Positions 23,114 through 33,485 of a DNA stretch of 64,000 nt are shown here, in pieces. The notes below the pieces were generated by a model. That model was not told the origin of the DNA. It searched no databases and saw only the letters and a program-made list of their open reading frames with translations. Made by a program: the position numbers and the translations under genes. This stretch comes from Meandrina meandrites (Eukaryota; Cnidaria; Anthozoa; Scleractinia; Meandrinidae). Within the stretch, counting starts at the first letter, position 1. Every line of letters starts with the position of its first letter. The stretch lies in contig OY855915.1 in NCBI GenBank assembly GCA_963693305.1, positions 7,391,607 through 7,455,606 of the forward strand, in the 5' to 3' direction.

Positions 23114-23301
23114 TTAATGTACTGTGGCTCTCATTTCCCAGACCACCCTGCCCTAAAGATTTCTTTTAGTGCCAGTTGAGATATTGTTCCGAGGATATTT
23201 GCGTGTTAATTCGCGTTTTCCTGCCTTTAGTCTCTTGGCTGGCACCATAGCCTAACTTGATATCTTGGGACTCCATCCTGCTGAAAGACCACCATGGGAG
23301 C

Positions 23302-23565
23302 AGGGGTGGCGCAGTGGTGAGAGCGCTCGCCTCCCACCAATGTGGCCCGGGTTCGATTCCGGCCAGGTGCCATATGTGGGTTGAGTTTGTTGTTGGTTCT
23401 CGTCCTTGCTCTGAGGGTTTTTCTCCGGGTTCTCCGGTTTTCCTCCCTCCGCAAAAACCTGACACTCTAAGTTCCAATTCGATCTTAATGCACGTACACG
23501 TCTAAACGAGCTCTATGAGCTCTTCTGTGTAACGTGGGTAAATAAATTACAAATAAATTACAATT
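23302..23565 (+). mobile_element. tRNA-headed SINE, copy A
   Basis: The A-box-like GTGGCGCAGTGGTGAGAGC and B-box-like GGGTTCGATTCCGG are spaced as in a tRNA head. The body contains GAGGGTTTTTCTCCGGGTTC and it ends in repeated AAATAAATTAC. It lies next to the hAT-like MITE at 23578. The duplicate in copy B has lost 48 bp from its body. Confidence 0.85.
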
Positions 23566-23577
23566 ACATGTTTTTCG

Positions 23578-23732
23578 GGGTCGCCCACTATCTCTCGGAA
23601 CGAGTTATTTCATTGGTTCCTAAAACAATACATAACAGGCTATAACAATACCCCTATCCCTGAATAACAATAGAGGTAGTATTTACAGCGGGCGAATGAA
23701 AATAGTAGTTTCAGAGAAATAGTGTCTTACTG
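23578..23732. mobile_element. hAT-like MITE, second insertion
   Basis: Same family as 16410-16544, with 20 extra bases near 23633-23652. It is flanked by GTTTTTCG at 23570-23577 and 23733-23740, a different 8-bp duplication. This confirms the element ends as GGGTCGCCC and CTTACTG. Confidence 0.87.
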
Positions 23733-23740
23733 GTTTTTCG

Positions 23741-24498
23741 GGGAGGTGTGGCTCTGGCTGTCTCCCTCATTGTGTGTCTGACGTCGCTGGGGTGCAACTG
23801 AATGTGGCCAATGGGCTCTTGTGCTCCTGCCAGTAGGCATGCAGTCTCGATGTACCAAATACCTGCATGACCTGGAATGTACGTTGTTTGGTAATTCGCT
23901 TTTATGTTTCTTATGGTTTCTGCCCATGGCCACCTTTGAATCTGGAGACGAGGCTCAGTGAGTCAGTGCGTATGATTACTGCGTCATTCTTTGTGGTGAT
24001 CTTTTCCACCCACATCGTCTTCATATGCTTCAGACTCCACTGGAACACTTTTCCTGTCATTCTGTCACACAGCGCCAGCTCACGCTGTAATATTATCAAG
24101 GACTGAGCCATTTGTGGCGGTTATGGTGCTCTGCCGCTTCAGCATTATGATGGCCACTTCTCGCGCACGCCAAGTCCTATCGGCTATTTCGTCGATCAAC
24201 AGGGGCCTGTCTGTGATAACACGCGAACTCGGCTCAATCAATCTTGCCTTTTTCGCTGCCGTCAATTATCTAAGCGGACCTGTCAGATAACAGAAGCTCA
24301 CATCTTGCCGTTCAAACATTCGTTTCTGTCGGTAGAGATTGGTTACTCAATCCATTTTGTTTGTTTCTGTTTCTCAAGGTTGGTTGGCTGTCGCCATAAT
24401 TATGATTGACGGCAGTGAACAACGCGATCGTTAAGCGAGTTTCGAATTTCAGAGTTAGCGTGTCATTAAAAGGCGCAGAAAAACGAGGGTAACTAGCA
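23741..24498 (-). other. Unrecognised minus-strand open frames
   Basis: Three overlapping minus frames (23727-23933, 23911-24111, 24080-24265) have ordinary amino acid composition, for example RMTGKVFQWSLKHMKTMWVE, but they lie in different frames and I recognise no family. They could be a decayed gene or retroelement. The copy B counterparts at 48458-48842 remain open; nearly identical DNA alone explains that. Confidence 0.3.
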
Positions 24499-24501
24499 AT
24501 A

Positions 24502-24659
24502 GAGTTATTCAAGTAGAGTTAACATATGAATTCAGGATTTTGGCTTTTCCAAAATCCTGAATTCAAAATTTTTGCTTCCAAAATCTTAAACTCAGGATTT
24601 TGGCTTCCAAAATCTTGAATCCAGGATTTTGAAGTCACTGCAGTCTACTTGAATAACAC
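24502..24659. mobile_element. Palindromic MITE with GTTATTCAAGTAGA ends, copy A
   Basis: The left end GAGTTATTCAAGTAGA and the right end, in reverse complement GTGTTATTCAAGTAGA, enclose five alternating CAGGATTTTGG or CCAAAATC segments that can fold on each other. There is no ORF. Confidence 0.75.
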
Positions 24660-24661
24660 TT

Positions 24662-25816
24662 TTGCCAAAAACACCTGCAGCTAGTTTGTTCCATTAACAA
24701 ATACTAAGCACTTCGAGTTCTGACACTAGCTAAACTCCCCAGCCCACAACTATCAATCATACGTATAAATTGATAATTATATAGCGTGCCCTCTGATTGG
24801 TCAAGTAGCCGTTTCGCAGGACAGGGCATGTAAACATGGTAATGACTCTACATACATGCGTATTTAATTATTATCATCAGTCCTGACCGATTTTCATATT
24901 TTATTTTTACCTCGAGAGCATACGATAATTTTCTCGGTTAAAAAATTATCTTCTTTTTATTAACTTTCTGTTATTAGCGTATTGTTTTTATAAAGAGATA
25001 TTAAGACTTGTCGTTTCGTATCAATTAATTAACAGCAACAAATATTTTTTATTATTCCGTGTCAAATTATCAAAGCTTGAAAGCCCCCTCATTATTTCCC
25101 AACAATGCGTTCGCACACGAAAGGGCATTTCCATCAGATGGGGACGATGAAAAGATAACTAATTAAACTGCATCTAGGAAACTTTCTCCATTTTGTCCAA
25201 AGAAAGAAAATAAATGAGCTTGGGAAATATTACCCTCAATCATTAAGATGTAAACTATGTAAAATAAGGAGGGTAATGACAATTTATTTCAGTCACACTC
25301 TGCACCGTAAGTTTGTTTTTTATTCTAACGCCATTTTTGATAAGTTGAAAACACATTCAAAAGTTGCTTTCAATTTATTCCTTTGCAATTTGTGGTGGCA
25401 AACCTGGCGAAAATATGCCTCGTTAATCGTCCTTAAATTAAGCAAATAAATTGACAGGTGGTTCAAGGAAGGGGTAAAATAAATATGAATATGAGCAAAA
25501 AGTTTGATGCTTTAAATTATATCATAGTGATTTTAATATCAGGCTTCGTGGTTTGAAATGTTTGACTTTTAATGGCAAATTATGGGCTGTTACTGGTCAT
25601 ATGTGCTTCAGTTTTCATTGCTGTAACAGAAAACGAGAAAAATTGTTCTTCCCGTTGGCTCAATTCATCTCAGATAATCGTTGAGTCTCGGTCTCCCCGG
25701 TTTGGTAATTAGCAACAATAGGCGCGGTGAGACTTCTCAAATTTCTCATATATTATTTTACTCTTTGCCTAAATTAAGAGTTTAGTCAGGTTACAGGGAC
25801 TGCCTATTTTAAAAGG
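24662..25816. other. Upstream region of receptor 4
   Basis: AT-rich and without ORFs. It contains whatever promoter serves the receptor at 25817, but I could not assign sites. Confidence 0.4.
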
Positions 25817-26704
25817 ATGGATCTTACTAACGGAACGAAGAACGAATCAAATCAAGCCAGACATGAAGTTATGTTAATCATAAACGGTGTACTGAATGCA
25901 CCATTGATGCTCATATCCATTATTGGCAACACTCTGGTGCTAGCCGCCATATTGAGGACTCCTTCGCTTCGTTCACCGTCGTTTACTTTGCTCTGCAGTT
26001 TGGCTGTTTCGGATCTTCTTGTTGGGCTCGTCGTACAACCTCTGTATATTGTCAAGGATCTGACAGACGGACTCTATGTATGTAGTATCTGTGAAATTAT
26101 GGCATTCATTTTGTGTGGAGTTTCTCTTGTTACCTTGACGGCCATCAGTGTGGATCGATTTGCTGCTCTACATTATCACATGAGATACGTTACCCTAGTA
26201 ACCATCCCTCGTGTAGTCTGTACCGTGGTATTTATTTGGCTTATGAATTCCCTGACGTTGGGTCTTTACCTCTGGAATAGGATTAACTATTTTATTGTCT
26301 CATTTGCTGGTATTGGAATATGTTTCCTGGTATCGTCGTTTTCGTACTTTCGAATCTTTCGGATTGTTCATCAACATCAGCTCCAAATTCACATTCAACA
26401 ACAGGCTGTGCAAAGTGCTGCTGATGGAAATGTATTACACATTGTGCGATTGAAGAAAAGTGCTATTAACACATTCATATTTTATATATTTATTATTATG
26501 TGTTATTTTCCAAAGCTTATTTCGTTGTGCCTGTACATAACTTCAAACAAGAATTGGACAAACGTTTGGAACTTTGCAGACACTGTTGTGTTTATGAACT
26601 CATCTGTCAATCCAATTTTGTACTGTTGGCGTCTTAGAGAACTTCGAATGCCAGTAGTTCAGACAATTAGGAAAATGTTTTGTAGAAATACACAGGATAA
26701 CTAA
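25817..26704 (+). CDS. Class A GPCR, MECA-like, intact (receptor 4A)
   Basis: Receptor of 295 residues with an ATG start. N-terminal sequons NGT and NES, N38 in TM1, D66 in TM2, D113-R114-F115 after TM3, W141 in TM4, about eight residues between TM4 and TM5, no proline in TM5 (GIGICFLVSSFSYFRI), C229-Y230-F231-P232 in TM6, N265-P266 and Y269 in TM7, and C289 in the tail. C89 falls at position 3.25, but the second outer loop has no cysteine to pair with it. The third inner loop has QIHIQQQAVQ. It is the first plus-strand gene after the orientation switch. AATAAA occurs at 27067-27072, 363 bases past the stop. The duplicate at 50549 differs by two residues. Confidence 0.95.
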   Translation: MDLTNGTKNESNQARHEVMLIINGVLNAPLMLISIIGNTLVLAAILRTPSLRSPSFTLLCSLAVSDLLVGLVVQPLYIVKDLTDGLYVCSICEIMAFILCGVSLVTLTAISVDRFAALHYHMRYVTLVTIPRVVCTVVFIWLMNSLTLGLYLWNRINYFIVSFAGIGICFLVSSFSYFRIFRIVHQHQLQIHIQQQAVQSAADGNVLHIVRLKKSAINTFIFYIFIIMCYFPKLISLCLYITSNKNWTNVWNFADTVVFMNSSVNPILYCWRLRELRMPVVQTIRKMFCRNTQDN

Positions 26705-27173
26705 TTAATTGAGCCAAATTTCAGTGGTTGCGGAAAAATGTAAAAAAACTTCTTTGGGAATCGAGCGGCTAACTTTTAATGAATAGCCTAATAGTTTCTA
26801 CACTTTGCGTAATGGCGGACTTCGTTGATAATCAGCATCGACCCGGGCGCAATTTTTACTGTTAAAACTTTCTGGTAGCTGTGTATAGATTGTGGAATTC
26901 TGTAAATATATCATAGTTTTGTTGACTTAAACCGTTGTATGTTCCTCAGTTTGTCACAATGAATTTTTTCATATTTATGCAAAACACTAAATGTGACATT
27001 AAGTGTAAATATTGTAGGAACAGCAGCTGTAGCGTTTTCTAGATCACATTAACGCTTGAGTGACTAAATAAAGTTTCGAAGATGGTGAGCTTCACTTAAT
27101 GCATGAAAAATGGATCAAAATAGACCGATGGCTTAGCCAACAAATTGAAGGCAACAGTTTTCGTGCCGAAATT

Positions 27174-27640
27174 TACCCTCATAAATTATGCTCCACTGAT
27201 GGTTATATCCATTCTGCGCAACGCTTTCAAAGGTAATGGCTGCCATAATAAAAACTCCCTGCATATTCTTGGCTTCAATGACTACGCTCTTTACTCCCGC
27301 TGTTTTAGACCTTCTTCTTGGTTTACATTCTCAACCATTTTATATTGCTGGCGAACTTACGGATAACCTTGCATTATTTCACTGATCGAAAGTGGTAGGG
27401 TTTGCTGTGTGTGGTGTTTCTCTTTGGGCAATAACTGTTAGTGTGCATTAATTTATGGCTCTCCACTTCAGACATGAAATATCATTTTTTACTGACCAAA
27501 TCTCGCGTCACTTATGCCGTGGCACTAACCACTAACTTGCTTTCGGTAAGCTCATACTAGCCTTCATCCTCACTAGCTGCCATTACTGCAAATTGTATTG
27601 CGGTGTCCACATTTTCTTATATACGAATAAAGAGCGGATT
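27174..27640 (+). pseudogene. Decayed GPCR, TM1-TM5, copy A
   Basis: The plus strand retains APLMVISILRNAF (TM1), then, in shifted frames, TM2 (GACTACGCTCTTTACTCCCG), CAACCATTTTATATTGCTGG (QPxYIAGEL), TM3 (GTGTGTGGTGTTTCTCTTTG), CTCCACTTCAGACATGAAAT, and TM5 (CCACATTTTCTTATATACGA). Frameshifts and stops are frequent. Homology stops where the GAGTGTCG element begins at 27647, and TM6-TM7 are missing. Confidence 0.88.
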
Positions 27641-27646
27641 TCAAAT

Positions 27647-27894
27647 GAGTGTCGTAAAACCATAACCAAAGTAATTACTCTGTGCAATCACAAAGGACAC
27701 AGACAATCAAGAAAACCAATCAAAACTCAAAGTAAATTCATGTAGCCGGCGCAAGGCGCGGGAAAACGCGCGAGAGCCACTCACGATTGATTTTGGTTTT
27801 ACTTCTGATTGGTTGAGGTGGCGCGAGACTATTAAGCCAATCAATAAGCGTAGTCATACAAAACCAAAGCAAACGCAAATTACTGTCGATATTC
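27647..27894. mobile_element. Dispersed repeat with GAGTGTCG ends, copy A
   Basis: Starts GAGTGTCGTAAAACCATAAC and ends with ACTGTCGATATTC, a degenerate complement. Inside, CCAATCAAAACTCAAAGTAA and TTTACTTCTGATTGGTTGAG are mutually inverted CCAAT-type blocks. It interrupts the decayed receptor directly after TM5. Superfamily uncertain. Confidence 0.55.
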
Positions 27895-28956
27895 ATGTAA
27901 AAACTGCTCTATATAGTTGCTTTTCGGCATCGAAATTAGATTCGCTCTCAGCAACAGGCAGCTTCAATAAAGCACCAATGCGGAAAATATCACAAATGAA
28001 GCGCAAGTGATAAGCGGTGCTGTGAGCAATTCCGTATTTAGTACATCTCTCTTATTTTGTGTTATTTTCCATATGCGTTTTACTGACTATCTTTGGAATA
28101 TCATTCAAGGAATGGTAAGAGGTGTGAGCTTTGCTGTCATTGTAGAACTCTTTCATTGATCAATATCTGCATCGTCACACGTTTTAGTAAATTGTGATTT
28201 GAATCGTGACATTTCGACGGCATACCGCTGCTAATCTTAGGCGATAACGTCGACTAATTACGCGTAACCTTATAGGGCACGATACTCCGCTGTGATTAAC
28301 TGGGAGTAGTAGAAATAGTGATTCCCAGCGCGAAAGATGCGTGTTTACGGCAGTACTCCCGAGGCGCCATATTCCTTCCGAGGCGAAGTAGATGGCGTAA
28401 TTGAATTTTCTTGAGACCTGAAACGTGACCATCTTCTCGAACACCACTTATCAATGGCACAATGGAGTTGACGGGTCCAGGGTTTCATTCAATGTACATA
28501 TTTATTGTCAAGTCCAAAGCTCAAGGTTGTGCTAAAAGGTAGCCATGTTTCTGCCATGTGAAAATTATAAGCGCCAACCTGTTGCGACGATTTTTAATCC
28601 TTGTCTCGTTAAGAGAGCTTTGAAAACTCAAATACATGTAGAACAATTCGTTCCTGGTTTAAAAGCGAAATAACTAAAATTGTGCCAAAAGAGGGCAAAA
28701 AACTAACGAGCAAACTTTAAATAAGTCTCAGATATTATGAGGCACAGCCATTATGAGGCTTCCACCACAAGGGAGGAAGCTATAAGCCATATCTATTTTA
28801 ACTCTAAATAAGTCTCAGCCATTAAATAGGTTTCAGGCATTATGAGTCCAACCATTATGAGGCTTCCATCACAAGGGAAAAAGCTCTTCTTTGGCCCAAA
28901 TATGCCAAGCAAGTAATCATCCTTAATCGTTTTTTTTTACCAGACACCTGCTACTT
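27895..28956. other. Spacer with imperfect short repeats
   Basis: TAAATAAGTCTCAG and CATTATGAGGCTTCC(A/C)... occur twice each around 28720-28880, an imperfect tandem arrangement. No gene recognised. Confidence 0.45.
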
Positions 28957-29240
28957 ACTGACACACAAAAGGACATGTTGCAAGGGGGCGTCGAAGTGAC
29001 ATGTAGCAGTCACGTAATCCCTTTGTGTTACAATGGGACGTGTCGCTGCAACATGTCCTAGCTACATAGTCGTGTATGTGTCAACGGTGTGACTTAGTCC
29101 AGTTCTGGCCTTCTTTCTGTCATGCAACACTACACTCTCTTCATCCTTGCGTGACAATGGGAAGGCCAGAACTGGACAAGGTGCAACTTTGGCCTGCTAA
29201 ATTTTGCTGTGACATGTCTCTTCGTCGACAGTGTGTCAGT
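28957..29240. mobile_element. Palindrome-rich MITE, ACTGACACAC ends, copy A
   Basis: The ends ACTGACACAC and GTGTGTCAGT are inverted. Nested inside are further inverted pairs: GGACATGTTGCA with TGCAACATGTCC, and GTCCAGTTCTGGCCTTC (29097-29113) with its exact complement at 29161-29177. It has no coding capacity. Confidence 0.7.
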
Positions 29241-29468
29241 GCTTTTAAGCGAAGCCTTTCTTCTCTTTATTTGCCAGCATCTGTTTTCGCACATTATAGT
29301 TTTAAACTCAACACAAATAACGTTTAGTTTAACTAATTTTAGAACTCTTCTTCTTTCGCCAAAGAAAGCGCCGATTATAGCTTTGTTTTGAACTGCCTAT
29401 TTAATTAGGTATTATATTGTTTTTAACATAATGTTCGCTAGAAAGATTAAATATTTAAAAAAGTTCAA

Positions 29469-29525
29469 AGGCTATATATACAAAGTTAAAAGATAAATTA
29501 AAACCGAACGCTTTCGACTTGAAAG

Positions 29526-29556
<31 letters not shown>

Positions 29557-29614
29557 GACTGTCAAGTCGAAAACGTTCGGTTTTAATTGATCTTTTAACT
29601 TTGTACATATAGCC
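29469..29614. repeat. Hairpin element with (TCA)n loop, copy A
   Basis: Two ~53-base arms (29469-29521 and 29561-29614) are inverted copies sharing TTTTAACTTTGTA and CGAACG(C/T)TTTCGACTTG, with a TCA microsatellite of about ten units as loop. The microsatellite is the source of the poly-aspartate frame on minus at 29498-29755, which is not a gene. Confidence 0.88.
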
Positions 29615-29615
29615 C

Positions 29616-30770
29616 TTGGACATTTCTATACGCCAATTCCAAAATGGCGGAAAATGCATTATTCTTTTGTCTTCAGGTTTTCGAATTAAGGTGTATATTG
29701 TTTTATAAGGTTTTAACGAGATGTTGTCCTGGGGGACGAAGGCACCAGAGCTCAATTGTCAGTCAACAGCTGAAAGTAAGTGAAAAATAAAATTCACTGT
29801 TTTTTCTAATTTTCTAAGCGCAACAGAATAACATTTGTCAATATTTTCTGAACTATTCTGGTTTCACAAAATACATCTAAATAGCAAAACAAATAGTAAC
29901 TTTGACACAATATTATCGAGCGTGCGTGACTAGGCTCACGAATCCAAAATAAGTCAAGCTATGTTAAAATTTTTAATTATGTTGCCAACCATCAATTCTA
30001 AAAAACTTTTGATGACAAACGTGGAAATTTATTAAGAAATTACACCATTTTGCGTTTACGGTGGATTTGAAATTTACGAGCGAAAACAATTATTTACAAA
30101 GCCCTATATAGCCTTTTAAATGTAAAACTAAAATCCAACCTAGATACCGTGTGGATGGAAGGAGGAAAAAAGGCCCTTATACAGTGCGCTTTTTTATTTA
30201 AAACTTTTGCTTGTTTGGTAAAAAGTGTTAAAATAAACGTTTAACTGCGACCGATGTCGAACCGCCATGCATAGATTAACATTATTTACCTGAAACTAAA
30301 TGCTTGTTTTCCATCATTTGTTTGAAAAGTTAACTTTTCAATAAAGTAATGTGGGCTGACATGTTGATCTTGACAAAAATCCATTAACTCGATGGTTTGC
30401 GTGCTTTATGTTCCTGCGTTTCCGTTAATTGCTTTAGTCTTTGATCACGTTCAAATAACGCTTCAATATCTCTTCAGTAAAACAATGATTCTTAGTCATT
30501 AGAATGACCAAAGTGGGTTTATTTTGGTTAAAAATTTGTAGAAAACATTAAGTTGCCCCCGATCTCGAACTCCTTTTGTTTCCGTGAAATTAGGATCTGC
30601 TTATTTTCCGAATTAATTAAAAATGTTAACTTCTACAGTAGATTAATGCAAACTGGCATCATTATCTTGACAGGAAAATCCATTTACAGTGGATTGTGTG
30701 CTTTATCTCTTGCGTTTGAACTTTCCGTTAATTGGGTTTGTTTTCGGTTATGCTTAAAACAAAGTTTCAA
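29616..30770. other. No recognised gene
   Basis: AT-rich. AAGTTAACTTTTC, AATAAAG and similar short motifs only. The frame at 30553-30924 lies partly in the next transposon and shows no domain. Confidence 0.4.
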
Positions 30771-30772
30771 TA

Positions 30773-31002
30773 GACAGGTTAAGCATGACGTTTACGGCAA
30801 ACGGCAAACGGCAAAAATCGAACTTTTGGTGTCTGATTTTAGCCGTTTGTACAATTTAGGGAAATTGTTTGCATTTACTGTGATTAAGGGATTTTTTCCC
30901 TATTTTTCGACTGTCTTTATTTAAGTGCTAAAGAAAAAGTGAGCAAAATCAGAATTATTTTTTCCGTTTGCCGTTTGCCGTAAACGTCATGCTTAACCTC
31001 TC
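30773..31002. mobile_element. TIR element with GTTAAGCATGACGTTTACGG ends, TA duplication, copy A
   Basis: About 35-base inverted ends (GGTTAAGCATGACGTTTACG then GGCAAACGG twice, and the complement) enclose about 160 bp. TA flanks both sides (30771-30772 and 31003-31004), as in Tc1/mariner-type insertion. Its counterpart in copy B is broken. Confidence 0.82.
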
Positions 31003-31004
31003 TA

Positions 31005-31640
31005 ATTTCTTCAGTAAAACAATGGTTTTTAGACACTAAAATTATGAAGGCTCTTTTTTTTAATAAAATTCGAGTGCAATGACAGCATGGGAGTATAAAC
31101 ACAAAAAATGGCATAAGGAAATTATTCAAAAAAGTTAAGAACTGTACATTTTCGTACGAAATCTTTCATTTTAACCCGATATCTGTAAGCTGTGTTATGT
31201 AAATTGGTAAGATAGGGTTTCAAAAAATCGATCGTCAGTTTAATTAATATATATTTGACTGACATGTGCACCTGCATTCGCACGAAAAGAAAAACAAAAC
31301 TTCATCTTTTAACCCCCAAATTCCTAAATAATGTTTTTAACCATTGGCTTGAACTACTTTTAGGTTTGTTCTGCGTGTAGTCGTTTGTATTATGACTGCT
31401 AAGTTTTAATAACCGTGGTGTGTAAAATGTCATGTTAATTTACATAAAACTGCAAACATTCTGGAAACCAGCTGCGTAGGAAAATAGATATTGCGCAGTT
31501 AATATATTTTTGTGGAATTTGTCTTGGCACCTTCACCGATCTTACTATCACTGCAGAAACACAGAGAATCTCTTGCTTCTGACTATATAGTCAGCGGAAA
31601 CTGTTTGATAATAACACTGGTGGTTCAGGAGCGAATTGAG
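31005..31640. other. Upstream region of receptor 5
   Basis: No ORF. 31146-31640 is conserved in copy B immediately after the deletion there. Confidence 0.4.
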
Positions 31641-31644
31641 TAAC

Positions 31645-32538
31645 ATGGACACACTTAAGAGCGATAACCATTCAAACGCTGAAGACCTTGCTAGCAATCG
31701 AAGTATTGTCATCATAAACTGTGTCCTCAATGCTCCATTGATACTCATAGCCATTCTTGGCAACGCTTTGGTTTTGGCCGCCATTATACGAACTCCTTCC
31801 ATTCGCTCAACTTCAATGATTATGATCTGCAGTCTCGCTGTTTCAGACTTTTTTGTTGGTCTTGTTACTCAGCCGCTTTATATTGCTAAGGAACTGACTG
31901 AAAATCGTCTTTTAGATATTGTATGGGATACAGTGGCCTATTCGTTTTGCGGAGTTTCACTGTTGATAATAACAGCCATAAGTGTGGATCGATTTTTGGC
32001 TCTTCACTATCACATGAGATATGGTACTATAGTTACTAAATCACGTGTTAAATATACGATGGTTATGATTTGGTGCATTAACTTTTTCTCATCGGTTTTT
32101 TATTTTTCGAGTGATTTTGTATATCACTTTGTCATAGCTGTTATAACTGGAATTTGTCTTATGATTTCCACATTTTCTTACATGTTAATTTATCGCATTG
32201 CTCGTCGACACCATTTCCAAATTCACGCTCAACAACAAGCAGTGCAAAGTTCCAATGCTGAAAATGATGTACATATATCGCGAATGAAAAAAAGCGCGAT
32301 AAACACTTTCATATTTTATATAATTTTGGTTATGTGCTTTCTTCCAATGTACATTTTGCTGACCCTTCATGGAATCTCACACAAGGCCTGGACAAGTGAG
32401 TGGAACTTTGCTACAACCTTGGTATTCACAAACTCTTCCATCAATCCATTCTTGTACTGCTGGCGTTTACGTGAACTTCGAAGGGCAGCTATGAAGACAG
32501 CGAGAAAAATGTTATGCAAACAAAGACAAGAAGAATAA
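31645..32538 (+). CDS. Class A GPCR, MECA-like, intact (receptor 5A)
   Basis: Receptor of 297 residues. I use the ATG at 31645; nine bases upstream the frame has only TTG. It has an N-terminal NRS sequon, GN in TM1, LAVSD in TM2, VDRF and HYHMRY after TM3, CFLP in TM6 (phenylalanine at 6.48 instead of tyrosine), and NSSINPFLYCWRL in TM7. The third inner loop carries HHFQIHAQQQAVQSS and KKSAINTF. The C-terminal tail is basic and ends KQRQEE. The stop TAA overlaps a potential AATAAA. The duplicate at 56065 differs by one residue (S to T in the third inner loop). About 1.2 kb separates it from receptor 6A on the same strand. Confidence 0.94.
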   Translation: MDTLKSDNHSNAEDLASNRSIVIINCVLNAPLILIAILGNALVLAAIIRTPSIRSTSMIMICSLAVSDFFVGLVTQPLYIAKELTENRLLDIVWDTVAYSFCGVSLLIITAISVDRFLALHYHMRYGTIVTKSRVKYTMVMIWCINFFSSVFYFSSDFVYHFVIAVITGICLMISTFSYMLIYRIARRHHFQIHAQQQAVQSSNAENDVHISRMKKSAINTFIFYIILVMCFLPMYILLTLHGISHKAWTSEWNFATTLVFTNSSINPFLYCWRLRELRRAAMKTARKMLCKQRQEE

Positions 32539-33262
32539 AAACTAAGCTATTTAGGTTGGATTATACTCATAAAAGAATGGTATATTTTGCTTGGTGAAGT
32601 AAATGGTACAATCCAAGAGTCAACCAAGAGCATGTATGAGGTCAACAACAGAAAGTTGTTAAGTGTCACAAGAACAACCCCTCTCGAAGCAAAATTTAGG
32701 GAGAACATCACGAGTAAAACCAAGAAGCTACAGCGAGGAATCAAACATTACTCTGATAAACGCTTAAAGCATAATTTCGTCATAGAACCTGCTTTACAGA
32801 GAGCACAGTCTCTACCAGTTATGGAGCATTCATTAGACAACGTGGAACTCAGCTATATGCCATCGACTTTGACTTGAAAAGATCATGAAATGTGAGGAGT
32901 GAGCCGGGGCATGCTTCATCCTAACGTGCAGAAGTGCAACGAAAACTTTTGTTTTATACCGTTTGGAAATATATGGCAGAGGACCGCGCTCTCATGCTGA
33001 AAAAACTGAGTCCGGGTGTGTAAAACCACCTGACGTTGCGTCAAAAAAGATTAGTGGCCACTGACTTCAAAAAGAAGAACTTTTCATTATTAATATACTG
33101 CTGGATAAATATATTGACAGCGAATATACTTTTGCATTTTCGTTTTCTTTTATTTTCTTACCCTCTTTCTGATGTTAATTTTCTCGAGAAGAAATGCAGA
33201 GGCGTTTGTTTGGCTTATAAATGGGCATATATGGCATAATACTTAAAATTAAAAAGTATATT
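32539..33262 (+). other. Downstream spacer with unrecognised open frame
   Basis: A frame at about 32587-32877 has no ATG at its head (first internal ATG near 32632). Its composition is Lys/Ser/Thr rich: MYEVNNRKLLSVTRTT, then FRENITSKTKKLQRG. I recognise no family. In copy B the same frame is stopped by TAA at 57214-57216. It is probably not a gene; possibly an old exon or retroelement scrap. Confidence 0.3.
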
Positions 33263-33485
33263 GTCATTTTATTTTAATTAATCGAGATTCTTCAAAGACA
33301 TGAGTGACAGGTCTTTATTTTAAGGTTTTAGAAATGAAAACGCATTTGCGTTAGGCTGGCTTTCCAATTAATAACGTCATTTTATTTTAATTAATCGAGA
33401 TTCTTCAAAGAAATGAGTGACAGGTCTTTATTTTAAGGTTTTAGAAAACGAAACGCATTTGCGTTTGGCAGGCTTTCCAATTAAA
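33263..33485. repeat. Two tandem ~112-bp units, copy A
   Basis: Units 33263-33375 and 33376-33485 share GTCATTTTATTTTAATTAAT, GAGATTCTTCAAAG, GAGTGACAGGTCTTTATTTT and GGCTTTCCAATTA. It lies just upstream of receptor 6A. Confidence 0.92.

Noticed and set aside
23302..23375. Possible functional tRNA gene
   Set aside because: A and B boxes are present but attached to a SINE body, and the cloverleaf does not close well by eye.
25852..26055. Antisense frames over receptor genes (also 8385-8573, 31548-31802, 42342-42533 and others)
   Set aside because: They mirror conserved receptor codons on the other strand or in other frames and have no domain of their own.
29498..29755. Minus-strand frame with a poly-aspartate run
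   Set aside because: The aspartates come from the TCA microsatellite inside a hairpin repeat; no conserved domain on either side.
31636..31644. TTG as start codon of receptor 5A (also 56056, and TTG/GTG at 9295 and 19662)
   Set aside because: Animal genes start at ATG; an in-frame ATG lies 6-9 bases downstream in each case.
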